From contig JARUPZ010000030.1 in the NCBI GenBank assembly GCA_031213475.1, forward strand, positions 4,713,161 through 4,777,160: a stretch of DNA of 64,000 bases, written 5' to 3'. The DNA comes from Nereocystis luetkeana. Its lineage: Eukaryota > Sar > Phaeophyceae > Laminariales > Laminariaceae. Made by a program: the position numbers and the translations under genes. Positions within the stretch are counted from its first letter, which is position 1, and every line of letters starts with the position of its first letter. Of this stretch, positions 35,401 to 45,317 are shown one piece after another. The notes beneath the pieces are model-generated. The model had not been told where the DNA came from. It saw nothing but the letters and a program-made list of their open reading frames with translations, and ran no database searches.

Positions 35401-38400
35401 GGGAAGGGGGGGCGCGATATCACGCCACACCGCACCCCACCCCGCCGCAACCCACTCCACACCACCCCACCCCACCACATTCCACTCCATCACCACGACC
35501 ATCCGCTCTCACCCCCCGTGGCGCCGGATGCGGACTGAATTAAAGTCGAAGGCGCGGAGGCTGTCAGCCCCGAGCCGCCCAATGCCGCGGGCTCCAACTT
35601 GTCCCAGACGGAAAGCAGCTGCTTGATCACGCCGTCCACCAGTTCGGCGACTCGGACAGCCACGGACTCGTCGGAAAGGGGTACCTATGATAATATAAGG
35701 GGGCGTTGCACCAAAAACAGCGGCGTTTTTTTTAGCGGGGGCGGGGGGGGGGGGTGAATGCGTCGGAGGTTGGAGAGGGGCGAAGCCACGCGAAGCCAAA
35801 CATATCGGCAGGAAAGGAAGTTGGCGCATGGGGGGGGGGGGGGGGGTACGGGGTCAGGAGCTGGACCAAACAGCAGTGTCAGATGGTGCTCCCCTCATTA
35901 CGGGATTTCAATACTCTCCGGGCGCAGACTTTCCAAAATGTGAAATCGCCCTTAACCCGTGTAGTACTGCAGTCCCGTTTAGGGGAAAAACTACCCAGAA
36001 TTTTACGTGGTTTGTCCCCAAAACGGGACTGACTGCAATTTGCCCTGAAAGGGTTGAAAACAAACGTCGTCCTGTTGACCCCGATACAACTTGCATCCGC
36101 GGGAGTCACCGACGTTCACCTTTCACGAGGTAGGTATATGCAAAAGGCGCGCAGTCGAGGTATCTCACTCACTTATCAATAGTAAAATCCGAGTATCGAC
36201 TGCCAATAGAAATCGGTCGGTCGCACACTCACAGCTATCCATAGAGCTGACGCGTATGATGCAGGTCATTCACACCTCCGACAGCTCATCTACAGATCAT
36301 GTGCAGATCATCTACAGATTATTCCCACGCCATGATCTATCTATTTGAGGGTAGATAGATCCCTGATCTGTATAATCTAGCCCATGTTACCGCGTGGGAG
36401 GAACCGTGTAACCTGTGTCAACTAGGATAGGTTTCTTGGGCTGGATCTGTAGTGTACAGATCATCCCGCACAACCTCTCACAACGGCAGGTTATGATCTA
36501 GATGATATATCTGTAGATAATCTATCTGTAGATTATATATCTGTAGATTATCTATCAGTAGATTATCTATCTGTAGATTATCTATCTGCAGATGATCTAT
36601 ATGTAAATAATCTATCTATATATGATCTATCTGTGGATCATCTATCTGACCTGTCCGACGTGTGGGCTCAGTTTACCAATAGCAGTGCTTCCCACACGAT
36701 CGACGTCAGCCGCCACGAACACGGGCACCAAACACACTGACACTCCGTTCCCGAGAGGCTGTGGACACCCCGAAAACAACAAAAACAAAAAACACACACA
36801 GGCGATCATTTGCTGACGCGGAGGTGTACAGCAGTAGTAAAAACTTGGCGCTCACCTGCTTGAGCATCTCTGCCAGCTTGAGCTGCTGCAGCAGTCTCAG
36901 CTTGGACACCGGGTCTGCCATTTTCTGCGCGGCGTGATTCGAACGGGGGAGGTCCGGGCGGCAAGAGCTTGCATTTAGAGTTAAGTTTTCGAGGGCAGAC
37001 GTAAAAGGTCACGGGCAGGAAGAACAGACACACCAAGTATTTGGCAGGCGTTTCCGCGTTTCCCTCGACAATGACAAACACTAATTTCAACCCCCACAAC
37101 ACCACCAACAATGCCACTATTAATACCACCTAACAACACCTCCACCGATAACGCTACCACTGCTGGACTGCTACCACTGCTGAAAATACTTACCCCTATC
37201 ACTGCTACAAATACTTCCCACAATGACAACGCCATCACCTCCATCGTCACCACCGCCACCATCGCCGCCAGCACCGCCACCATCCCCGCCATCACCACCG
37301 CCTACACCACCACCACAACTGCGACAACCTCCAGAACCGCCACCACCAACAACACTGGCAGCGCTTGAAACGATCGACTGCCTGAGCCACCACCTCTCCG
37401 CATGCACGACCCCCAATCACCGAAAGCACAGTCCCAGCAGGGAAAACCAAAAACATGCACCCCCCCTTTCCCCTATCCGGTCCTTCGAGGTCACAACACG
37501 CCTCCATAGCAATAAACCGCCGAAGCAACACGCCACCACAGCAATAAGCCACCACAGCAACACGCCACCAAAGCAAGGTCTCCGCGAGTGCGCTTGACCC
37601 CAGCACCCAGACAGCACCCAGCGCGGCTGGTCACACCTTGTTAACGACCTCTAGGATGCACGAACATGACCGCTGCACCACTTGCTCGTCCGGCGAGCGC
37701 AGGCACTCCGCGAAAAGGTTCAAGAAGCGCTCGTTTACCACCTGGGCGATGTCTATCCACCCGATGTATCTGCGGAAGGAGGCGGGAGGGGGGAGGGGGC
37801 GACAAAGACAAAGGACGAGCGGGAAAGCGGGATGGAACAGCAGGCGCGGTGATGAGGGGCGTGGTGGAACGGGGAGGGGAGGGAGGGAGGGGAGGGGAGT
37901 AGAGTGGAGGGAAGACGAAGTTGTACGAGCAATTTCTTCAGGCGCAATAGCACGTATACGCAACACGGTCAAGAGGCATTGCATGAACAATACATGGTTT
38001 ACGGTGCGACGGTACGACTACAAAAAAAGAAAAAGAAAAAGAAAAGGGCTTCTCACTTTCTGAGGGTCTCGAGCGCGAAAGCGGCGATGTGCGGCGCCTC
38101 CGTCTTGAAGGCCCCGACCACCTCATAGATCACCCCACAGATTTGCGCCACGGCGTTTGACGCGCGCATCGTGTCCTGCCGACCGAGGCGCGTCAGGCAG
38201 TCAACAGGACGGGACGCCATGCACGACGTGTATGAGTGCATGGGCGACGTAAACCAAAATCAACAAAAACGCACATTTGAAAAAAAAAAACTGCTGAAAT
38301 TAAACAGTCCACAAAATGGCTGACTTCAACACACACAGGCCTACCGGCGCACCCGTACTCGGGCTAGTAGACGAACCGACGGCTGTTTCTTGCCTCTTCA

Positions 38401-39614
38401 CCGCTAGGCCACTACAATAAAAATAAAAGAAGCTGACAGAGTCAGATCGCGACCGGTGATCAGGACGGTAGAACCACCCGGATACCCAACACACCTAGCA
38501 CGCCCCCCCTCTCCCCTCCCCCGTCGCGCTTGGTGCAAGCAATGTCTGCCTGGTCGGTGAAAACCCGACGTGCCCCGTCCCAGCATTGTAGGGGCACGAG
38601 GGTCTGTGGTCATACGAATACGACCATGCATGGCACAAGTACACCCCGTTCCTCCCCCTCGACCCTCGACCGTCTACCCCCTTCACCCCCTACTTCAACG
38701 CTACTGCACACGGCACCGGGCGCTCGCGGGCAGCTCTCCCGAGCCCATCTCGGCTTCATACGTATTGTATCTCAGCTAAAGCGCGCCGATATACCAAACA
38801 CAACCCTACACGTGCTGGAATTAAGCGTGCGTCGTACATCACGGCACGTGCTCGAGCGTGCTGGGTGCGCTGCGTGCGCGCCGCAAGTGCGCGTGCTAGG
38901 CTTTGGATCATTTAAGCTCGCGAAAATACTTCCGCTCAAAGTTGATGCTTATGTTTCGTGTTCCTACTCGCATATCCGTTGTGTATAGTTTTTCCAGTAG
39001 TGCTTAAGCGAATTTGGAGAAAATCCGCTTGAAAAAACGGGCCATTTTGGGGTCAACTATTTGCGAATTTTGCACATCTCGCACAAAATCAGGGGGGGAG
39101 GGGGGACAGAATGAGTAAAAAAACTAACGCGTGCTCCGTGCTTGCGCCCACCTTGATGAGGGAGTTGTGCTCCGTCTCCCCTCTCGATCGGTCTACGTGG
39201 AACGTAACCACCTCCTCGTCTAGTGCACAAAGAACTCGAAGGTAGAGGTCCACGTGCGCCGCGCCTTCCCTGACCACCAGAAGCGATTGAAGCTGGTCGA
39301 AGGCGTCTGTCCAAGTCTCTGGGTAGTCGTTCTTCAGGAGTAAAGCAAGGACCACGGCCACCTGTGGGGTGGGCGTTGTCGTAGAGGAGGGAGGGGGGCA
39401 GAGAGCGGGGACGGGGGGAGAGTTAAGGGCGCGGCCAAAGACGTGGGGTGGAAAAAACTGGAGCACCAGTACTAGTACGTAGTAGAATTAGTAGAGTGGT
39501 CGTACAGCAAGCGGCAGAGGTAGTGGTGGTCGTAGTAGTATTAATAGTGGGAGTAGCAGTGGCATTAGTAGGAGGAGGAGTATCAGTAGTACTAGCAGTA
39601 GCAGTAGTACTAGC

Positions 39615-39669
<55 letters not shown>

Positions 39670-39673
39670 TGAA

Positions 39674-39709
<36 letters not shown>

Positions 39710-39742
39710 CAGTAGTAGTAGTAGTAGAAGTAGTAGTATTAA

Positions 39743-39796
<54 letters not shown>

Positions 39797-42700
39797 CAGC
39801 AGTAACATAAAGTAGTAGTAGCATTCATAGTATTAATAGTACTAGCCAAATTATTAGTACTATAATATCAGTGGTATCAGCAGTGGCAAAAGTAGTGGCA
39901 GCAGCAAGCAGTAGACCTATTAATAGCAATGGCATTGTCGGGGTGACTGCGAAGGGCGTGGCATCGTTGACTGCGCGCCGTCTGTCGACAACGAGTCTCT
40001 TGATGGGCAGGGCGTCTCGGCTAGACGCGTCTGCTTACACCCGCAGGGGAGACATATTTCTACCCTCAGTACCTGTAGCAGAAGAAACACAGTAAACCTG
40101 TACCAGGTACGAAATACGCCCAGGACAGCAGTGTAGGACACCTGTAACAAGAATCAAGAAAGCTCGTCCAGGCTGGATTTCTTGAGCTGGATTTCTTGGA
40201 GTAAAAAAGGGTGCGTTTTACAGCACATTAACTTCAGTACAACGTCTCCCCGAATTTCTTCCTTTTTTACCTGTTCATGTCAGCGTGCCTTTCTCCTTGC
40301 TTGTTTTCATATTATTAATACGACGTGTTCTGCACTGCCTGTAGCTCTGCTACAAAAAATAGGCCTCTACAGTACACCACCCGGACAAAGCAAGGCCCGT
40401 CAGAGGGGTAGGGTCTCGTAGAGATATATTGCGACCCCGTCCTCGACCCTCTGTCTCGCGTAATCCAGGACAAAGGCCGCACGAGAACCCCGAGCCTACT
40501 CCAACCACCACCAATATCATCACAAGCATAAAGCACCATCATCACCATCACCAACCAATAACAAAAACAAGCCCATCCGCCCGGATTTCCCCCGGCGGCA
40601 GAGATAATCGAAACCTTCATTGACCCACCTTCGTGCGGATGAAAGCCTCCTGCGCCTCCAACTCCGCCCCGCCATCCCCCTTCACCCACCCCATAATCGC
40701 CTCTCTGATCAGAAACCTCTCGTGCTGAGACTCCACCCGGACAAGGACACCAGCGCGCGGTCCCAAGGCATCCTGCAAGCAGCCCAGGGAAAAAAAACGG
40801 GCTTCTGGGCGGGCGGTGGCCCGAAACAATTCCAGCGCGAGCCGCCAGCCTTCCCTGCTATGCTTCACTTCCTCGCAGTACCGTGTCGCCTGGAGTCCGA
40901 GTAGGGGGGTGGGGTGGTTGGGGTGGAATCGGGGTGGGTTCGGGGTGGGACCGGGGGGGGGATGAGGGTGGGGGAGAAGGTGGAGAGGGGGTGGGGTCAG
41001 GGTGGGGGATCCAGGTGCAGCAACAGCAGTGGCGGTCTGGCGTGAAACCGTCCGTCCCTTCCAAATGTTTCATATCTGGTGCTGCTATGTCGGAAGACAA
41101 GGGATTTGCCGTCAGGCGCTGACACTTGCTTGCGTAGCACGCTAGCTTGACTGTCGAGGCACCGCCAATACACAGCAGTACCCACGCAAAAGTACCGGCA
41201 GCAGTTGCGTGCGTGCGGTACAGCTCCTAGCCTTTCACTGCAGTTCTGGCGCACACCCTTTTCAACCTCGGCAGCTCGGGAGAATTTTGTGTGGCCGGTT
41301 CTGTGACCGTCCCTGCTCACATACAGTCAGTAGTAAGTGATACTTATATCACTTGAGAAACTGGGAGTTAATAACCCCTTTACTACGACTGCACTCTCAT
41401 TGTGGGGACAAAACACTTGGAATTAGAGTCAAACGTTGATTTCTGCACAGTCCAGTACTAAAAGGGTAGCGCATAACCCCTCTATTAGGACAACACTCCC
41501 ATTGCGGGGACAAAACACTGGGAATTGAAGCCAAAATAGCATTTTTGCACAGTGCGGTACTAAAAGGGTGAATAAAGACACCTTGGCTCGACTTTTGCCC
41601 GAATACGTTACAAAACTCATCTGCACATGTAGAGGACCACACAACTGCCTCGAGCAAGAAATTCGGGCTGGCCCAAATGAACACCTTCTTAACCCCTTTC
41701 AGAACTGCACCCCCCGAATTTGGGACAAACCACATGGAAATGATGTGCAATGGTAAAAGGGTTGTAACTTTTTACACCTCAGACAGATCATGATCTATCT
41801 ATCTACAGTGTATCATCTAGTTCCTCGCTCACCTGCCTTTGTGGAGAGGTTGCGCGGGATCTGTATGAATACTTGTATTAATAGTGCGATGTCCAACCTG
41901 AGTAGGAAACACGCGCTACTCTGTAAGTAGATTATACCTATCATACAGATCAGGAATATATTAAATATCTGCCCTGAACGATCTAGATCATACATCAAGT
42001 GGGAATTATCTGTAGATGATCTGTCAGCGATCTGTACCGAGGTGGGCAACCTTTGGAGACCCACTCATATATACTCCGGAGTAATATATAGCGACCAACC
42101 AACGAAAAACGCGAAATTATCACCCCTTCTACATGCGGTAGACAAAAGAAGAGAACAGAGCAGCACCAGGATCGTCACGCCATTCTCCCGACATGCCGCG
42201 CGCCTGTCGTGTCTTCCATCCCCCTACCCTATTACCAGGTATAACGCTTCGCCCACATATCGCGCCTCATCGACCCGGGGGGGGGGGGGGGGGGCGGGGC
42301 TGCTTCGTGCAGTCGATGCTGCGATAATCGCCGTTACGCTCTGTATTTAGGTGTCGCGTACTTTATTGGCACTGAAAAGGCCAGGTCGGGTCAAAATGCT
42401 CACACGCCCGAGGTGTTGTACTCGTACGTACTGCAGTACCTGGTACGTAGCAGCAGCTTGTTCTGCTATTGCAACCGGAAGCAAGGGGGGTTGGATTGAC
42501 ACACGACACGTATGTTGTACCAGGTACAAGGTAGTGCTGTGGCGAGCTTGACCCTTTTGGGGCCGAGTCCCGTTGTGGGAACAAACCAATCAAATTCCAA
42601 GTAGTTTGTCCCCAAAACGGGACTGCAGTCCTAAGAGTACTAAAAGGGTGAAAACAATCAGGCTCACCAATCCACCGTATACTGAAAAAACATACTTCTA

Positions 42701-45317
42701 CAGCAGTATACATACTCTGTAAAGTGGATTACAGGTACGTATAGGACTGCGGTAGAACTGCCTGTGATAGCCGTAGTCAACTAGAGAAAGCAGCAGTCGC
42801 TACTGCTGTACGAGTACGTAGGTTTTCAGGGACAATCTGTTCTACTGTACTCTTAAGTGTTGAACCCTTTCTCACTAGACTGCTACTGTTGTGACTACAC
42901 CCGCGTTTCTTGGGACTAATTACTCGGAAATAGTCTGGGACTACTTTTACAGTATTAATACTAAAAGGGTGTTGGAAAGGGTTTGGAAGTTAGGGAATCG
43001 GAAGCGGATTTATACAGAATACATACTATACTCGAAATATGAATTGTTGAAAAGGAACGGCGGCCACCGAAACATGCCTCTCACCGTGAAGGGGGGTGGG
43101 GGGGGGGAGGGAGCTTGCTTACTGTCATGGGGGAGAGGTCGAAGGGGGATAGGGGCGGGGGGGGGGGGGGGGGTGAAGGGGGAGGTTTTTCTCGGCACAG
43201 ACTCATGTCCTTATGTCCTCATCAATGCACATCCATACAGTAGCAAGGTACCAGACCGACTACAGATAGTGGTAGGTAGAACCTGGCTATATATGCTACT
43301 CGTACCACAAACTGCTGCGGCTACCTGGAGGGTGTTTTTTTTGTGTTTCGGTTTGCCTGTTATTTCCCTTGGTTATTTTTCTTTTTTTCTCTTTCATTTA
43401 GTTTTTTATCGTTTTTTGTTCTTGCTTTGTTTTGTTTTTATTTTTGATCTCTTTCACAGAATGTGTAAGCCGTTCCTGTCGTATCCAGTACGATGGCATG
43501 GCATCGCATGGTCTACTCTGCTCACTGCATAACAATATGGTACATCTGTGGCGTAGTTTTGTGACCACATAACTTGCATCTCTTCATTAGTATTGAAGCA
43601 TCGGCACTGACACTGGTTGTGCTGGTTGTCCATGGGTATGTAGAAAGAAAAGAACACACATCTCCAGTACAATGCGGTATCGACAGCTATCTGTGGCACT
43701 CACGCCACACGCTGCTGTGCCTGTCTAAATCAGCAAATATTACGTGGTACCAGGTATATAGCACGTAAACACCAGGTAACAGAGAGTGCGAACCTGTTGC
43801 CAGCGAGAGATGCAAAGGAGGGCCGTATTTTGGGCCGCGTCATGAACTCCTTTGAGGCGCGCGAGCGCGAAGCGCGAGTCTTTTTATCTACCGGGGTGCC
43901 TGGTACTGACGAGTAGTCTCGGGGGGGGGGGGGTAGTCAGTCAAGGGGTCGAACCGCGGTCTCCTTCGGAATGTACTACAAATATAAGTATATAGCTGGT
44001 ACACGACAGGGTAAGCAGTACATACCTAGTACTCGTATACATAAGAGTATATTTGGTTACCAGTGCCAAGCAGGGTTAAGGTTTAGGTTTGTGAACGCTT
44101 TGCTGCAAGTCATCGAAACGGACAGGCATTCTAATGCTGTCCCGTAGATGGGGTGGGTGGTTGGCCCTTGAGCGTTCAGGACTTGCAACCTTTTGAGGAT
44201 ATCTTGAACTGCAATTTTTAATAGGGAGGGGGGGCATGCGGCATTCGGTAACCCCCTACCTCCCCGCGCTTCCTCCGCACCCGCTCTACCCACCGCACCC
44301 CGAGCACCAAGGACACGACTAATAATATGAATGCTGTGTACCAAATATCATAGATAGGACACCCGTCCCTACGAGTACATAGATTACTCTCAAGCAGTAC
44401 AGCAGTATGACAGGCCTGTTGCGTGCAACACTGCTGTTGTGCTACTGCTGCTGCTGCTACTGCCGCGGTGTTGCAAAAGTGTCTGTGTCATGCGACGCGC
44501 GTGCGTACCTCATCCGCTACCAATCAAGCAGCCTGTGATGCAGCCGTAAGTACACCTGGTATCCCAGTAGCAGTTTTTTATTATTAATAACCTTGTGCTT
44601 CATTCAGCCTTGCAGTTGGTAGTTGGTACTTGTAGGTTGGGACGCATCGACGGCGTTGTTACACTCTATCAACCTGGAGTCTACCGAACCACTCCACCTC
44701 AGAACAACAGCAGGCCCAAACGACACAGGGCACTGCCGCAGACAGCGGCAAGCCCGGCCGACCTCTCGGCGAGGGCGACCAGGGAAGTGTTGATTACGAG
44801 ACGCCGCCCCCGTGCGACATCAGCAGGGGGGCATCATCGGAGCCAAGAGCCAAGGCGAGGGAGATCCGTAATTTCATGCGTCCAGCTCTTCGTATTCTTT
44901 TTTTACCGCGTTTGTCCAGAAAGTTTTTCTGCAAGCGGTTTACCAGTAAAGCAGTATACAGCCAGTAGTCTTATGTCAAGGAAAGCGTCGTAGCAGCAGC
45001 AGCAGCAGCAGCAGTACTACACTGCTGTACTGTGCTGAAGAAGTTCGTGGCAGCCGCTGAGAAATCTCGGGAACCATTATTGCAATCGCGCAGCCAGATA
45101 AGCAGCACGGACAGCATTCTCTGCGGTGAGGCGGCGGAAGGCCATATGACCTGCCTATAGCCTGCTATAGCACTGCACCGATGGTCGTCCTTTAGTTTGA
45201 GTCATCTTTCTTTCTTGGCTTTTCTTTCACCTGAGCTTTGACTCTCGCAGCCTCTTGGCCTACACCAGGAGGGTTATAGGCGTACAGCACTGCAAGCTCC
45301 AGCTCCTGCGCGGACAT
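23402..45317 (-). CDS. XPOT: Exportin-T, nuclear tRNA export receptor
   Basis: Fifteen minus-strand exons chain in phase: 45317-45231, 40889-40629, 39361-39152, 38175-38057, 37769-37637, 36924-36856, 35684-35513, 35200-34885, 34010-33620, 32634-32557, 29490-29343, 27718-27369, 26252-26073, 25504-24467 and 23602 to a stop at 23402 (a donor at 23533 could add another exon). The product is about 1250 residues; animal exportin-T is about 960. Order and motifs follow the family: RYCEEVKHSREGW, HVDLYLRVLCALDEEVV, YIGWIDIAQVVNERFLN, KMADPVSKLRLL, DLEAALRLIFHFGEG, LRTRSCYFLTKLVKAM, VTQLLNQLTIEYGPK and TKKTCFYIF. Exportin-T is a HEAT-repeat karyopherin that carries mature tRNA through the nuclear pore with Ran-GTP. 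The surplus length includes Gly/Ala-rich insertions in the 25504-24467 exon. The intron after 29343 begins GC rather than GT. Introns are packed with MITEs and other repeats. Confidence 0.93.
25560..26072. other. Exportin-T intron with GGT/GTT-rich tract
   Basis: The intron between the 26252-26073 and 25504-24467 exons has a GGTGGT-rich stretch at about 25600-25735 that opens long but meaningless frames on both strands. Confidence 0.6.
26257..26490. repeat. GTT/GGT-rich microsatellite tract
   Basis: Imperfect GTTGTT, GGTGTT and GATGTT triplets immediately upstream of the exon starting at 26252 on the minus strand. On that strand it reads as an AAC/ACC-rich intron end. Confidence 0.8.
26750..27290 (-). 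repeat. ATCTGTA-rich dispersed repeat, copy 2 (inverted)
   Basis: Dense CAGATC and ACAGAT steps, with the marker TGTTGTGCAGGATGATCTGT followed by GGTCCAACCCAGGACACATG. This is the reverse complement of the block seen at 32780-32880 and 36390-36490. In an exportin-T intron. Confidence 0.6.
28621..28730. mobile_element. MITE family 2, copy 2
   Basis: ACGGAGGACCAGAGTAAATA on the left and TATTTAATATGCCCCCCCCG on the right, with the same TAGGTTTTTGTGTGTACCGT core as copy 1 in the opposite orientation. More diverged. In an exportin-T intron. Confidence 0.65.
28831..29066 (+). repeat. SINE-like dispersed repeat, copy 3 (full length)
   Basis: From GTGTACTCATGTCATGGATG through CCGGGACGGAGCACGTCGGG to CGGATGACAACAGCGTCGAA, preceded by a G-run. 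In an exportin-T intron. Confidence 0.8.
29150..29320. repeat. CCA/CAC-rich tract
   Basis: Imperfect ACC/CCA triplets just downstream (minus sense) of the exon that ends at 29343, at the 5' end of the GC-AG intron. Confidence 0.85.
29933..30200 (+). repeat. Direct terminal repeat, left copy (268 bp)
   Basis: Starts GATAGTATGCCTGCAGTATA, contains TACTCACAGAGATTGATGTC and CTCAGAGTGTTCTGAGAGCA, and ends GGGGAAACGGGATCATGAAT...GACAC. The near-identical right copy is 30872-31140. Confidence 0.85.
30400..30820. mobile_element. Palindromic insert carrying coiled-coil coding sequence
   Basis: Two arms of about 200 bp are inverted around ~30612: GGATAAGGCCATGAAG...GACGAGGAGGCGCGCCTGCT on the left is matched by AGCAGGCGCGCCTCCTCGTC...CTTCATGGCCTTATCC on the right. 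Each arm, read outward-in, gives KKVHAPDEEARLLQQRLE, with ARMAKLEENKPKL visible in the right arm: a helical, coiled-coil-like peptide. The palindrome sits between the 268-bp direct repeats, so the whole 29933-31140 looks like one composite insertion in an exportin-T intron. Origin of the captured sequence unknown. Confidence 0.7.
30872..31140 (+). repeat. Direct terminal repeat, right copy (269 bp)
   Basis: Starts GATAGTACGCCTGCTGTATA and ends GGGATCAAGAATCCCACGAC. It shares the CTCAGAGTGTTCTGAGAGCA palindrome and the TACTCACAGAGATTGATGTC block with the left copy. Confidence 0.85.
31290..31515. repeat. Dispersed repeat D, copy 2
   Basis: Diverged relative of 3470-3680, sharing ATATCGACGAGA and ATCGGCTCTGAAATTC. 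A MITE copy abuts its right end. Confidence 0.45.
31519..31611. mobile_element. MITE family 1, copy b
   Basis: GGGACTGCAGTCCCGTCTTG...CCAAAACGGGACAGCAGGTC then TAAAAGGGTTACC. Inner CAAACCACTCGATTATCAAG as in other copies. Confidence 0.75.
32060..32205. mobile_element. MITE family 1, copy c
   Basis: Carries the GCAGTCCCGTTTTGGGGACA arm twice in part (an internal duplication) and the CCAAGTAGTTTGTCCCC arm, ending AAGGTTTTACCC. Longer than the other copies. Confidence 0.65.
32690..32945 (+). repeat. ATCTGTA-rich dispersed repeat, copy 3
   Basis: Contains CCCATGTTACCGCGTGGGAG, GATCTGGGACATGTCTCCTG and GGGTTGGATCTGTCCTACAT, flanked by ACAGATCAT-type steps. In an exportin-T intron. Confidence 0.65.
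33005..33405. repeat. Large inverted repeat
   Basis: Left arm (about 33011-33196) and right arm (about 33252-33405) are reverse complements: GCATCAGGTGTCGACGTGAA against TTCACGTCGACGCCTGATGC, and CGAGACTAGGC against GCCTAGTCCCG. A ~55-bp spacer separates them. In an exportin-T intron. Confidence 0.8.
34121..34239 (+). repeat. SINE-like dispersed repeat, copy 4 (5' part)
   Basis: GTGTACTCGTGTTTACTCATGTCAT through GGTAGTCGCATGATCATAGG to GACCAAGCAGACATTGC, then truncated. A second short head fragment follows at 34261-34303. Confidence 0.7.
34733..34800 (+). repeat. ATCTGTA-rich dispersed repeat, short copy
   Basis: CAGATCATGATCTATCTATC then AGATCATCTAGTTCCTCGC, matching 41777-41830 closely. 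Confidence 0.6.
35953..36055. mobile_element. MITE family 1, copy d
   Basis: TTAACCCGTG...ACTGCAGTCCCGTTTAGGGG on the left, TTTGTCCCCAAAACGGGACT and CTGAAAGGGTTG on the right. In an exportin-T intron. Confidence 0.75.
36260..36660 (+). repeat. ATCTGTA-rich dispersed repeat, copy 4 with local expansion
   Basis: Contains CCCATGTTACCGCGTGGGAG and CAACCTCTCACAACGGCAGG as in the other copies, then about nine tandem ATCTATCTGTAGATT-type steps between 36500 and 36650. In an exportin-T intron. Confidence 0.7.
38524..38645 (-). repeat. SINE-like dispersed repeat, copy 5 (inverted)
   Basis: Reverse complement of the family: CGCGCTTGGTGCAAGCAATG, GGTGAAAACCCGACGTGCCC and CATACGAATACGACCATGCA, followed by a C-run. 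The only inverted copy. Confidence 0.75.
39582..39812. repeat. AGT trinucleotide microsatellite
   Basis: About 230 bp of nearly pure AGT/TAG triplets with a few AGC, GGT and ATT variants. In the exportin-T intron between the 40889-40629 and 39361-39152 exons. Gives artificial poly-Val, poly-Leu and poly-Thr frames. Confidence 0.95.
41373..41467. mobile_element. MITE family 1, copy e
   Basis: AACCCCTTTACTACGACTGC...AGTACTAAAAGGGTAG, with inner TGTGGGGACAAAACACTTGG. The adjacent copy f begins 7 bp later. Confidence 0.75.
41475..41569. mobile_element. MITE family 1, copy f
   Basis: AACCCCTCTATTAGGACAAC...GCGGTACTAAAAGGGTG, with inner TTGCGGGGACAAAACACTGG. Same orientation and subtype as copy e; the pair looks like a tandem duplication. 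In exportin-T intron 1. Confidence 0.75.
41690..41764. mobile_element. MITE family 1, copy g (short)
   Basis: TTAACCCCTTTCAGAACTGC...CAATGGTAAAAGGGTTG with inner TTTGGGACAAACCACATGG. Internally deleted. Confidence 0.7.
41775..42040 (+). repeat. ATCTGTA-rich dispersed repeat, copy 5
   Basis: CAGACAGATCATGATCTATC, ATCATCTAGTTCCTCGC, GAGAGGTTGCGCGGGATCTG, then GATGATCTGTCAGCGATCTG. In exportin-T intron 1. Confidence 0.6.
42550..42650. mobile_element. MITE family 1, copy h
   Basis: ACCCTTTTGGGGCCGAGTCC...CTAAGAGTACTAAAAGGGTG, with inner ATTCCAAGTAGTTTGTCCCC. In exportin-T intron 1. Confidence 0.75.
42862..42971. mobile_element. MITE family 1, copy i
   Basis: TGAACCCTTTCTCACTAGAC...AATACTAAAAGGGTG. 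The interior is strongly diverged. In exportin-T intron 1. Confidence 0.6.
43080..45230. other. Exportin-T intron 1, remainder
   Basis: No exon was found. It holds G-runs (about 43094-43180 and 43921-43933), a CAG run at 44994-45014 and several TACCWGGTA motifs. The long plus frame at 42891-43532 crosses a MITE and a pyrimidine-rich tract and is not credible. Confidence 0.5.

Noticed and set aside
39423-39824. Poly-Thr, poly-Leu and poly-Val frames
   Set aside because: Translation of the AGT microsatellite in an exportin-T intron.
42891-43532. 213-codon plus-strand frame
   Set aside because: Crosses a MITE, G-runs and a pyrimidine tract inside exportin-T intron 1; composition is not protein-like.
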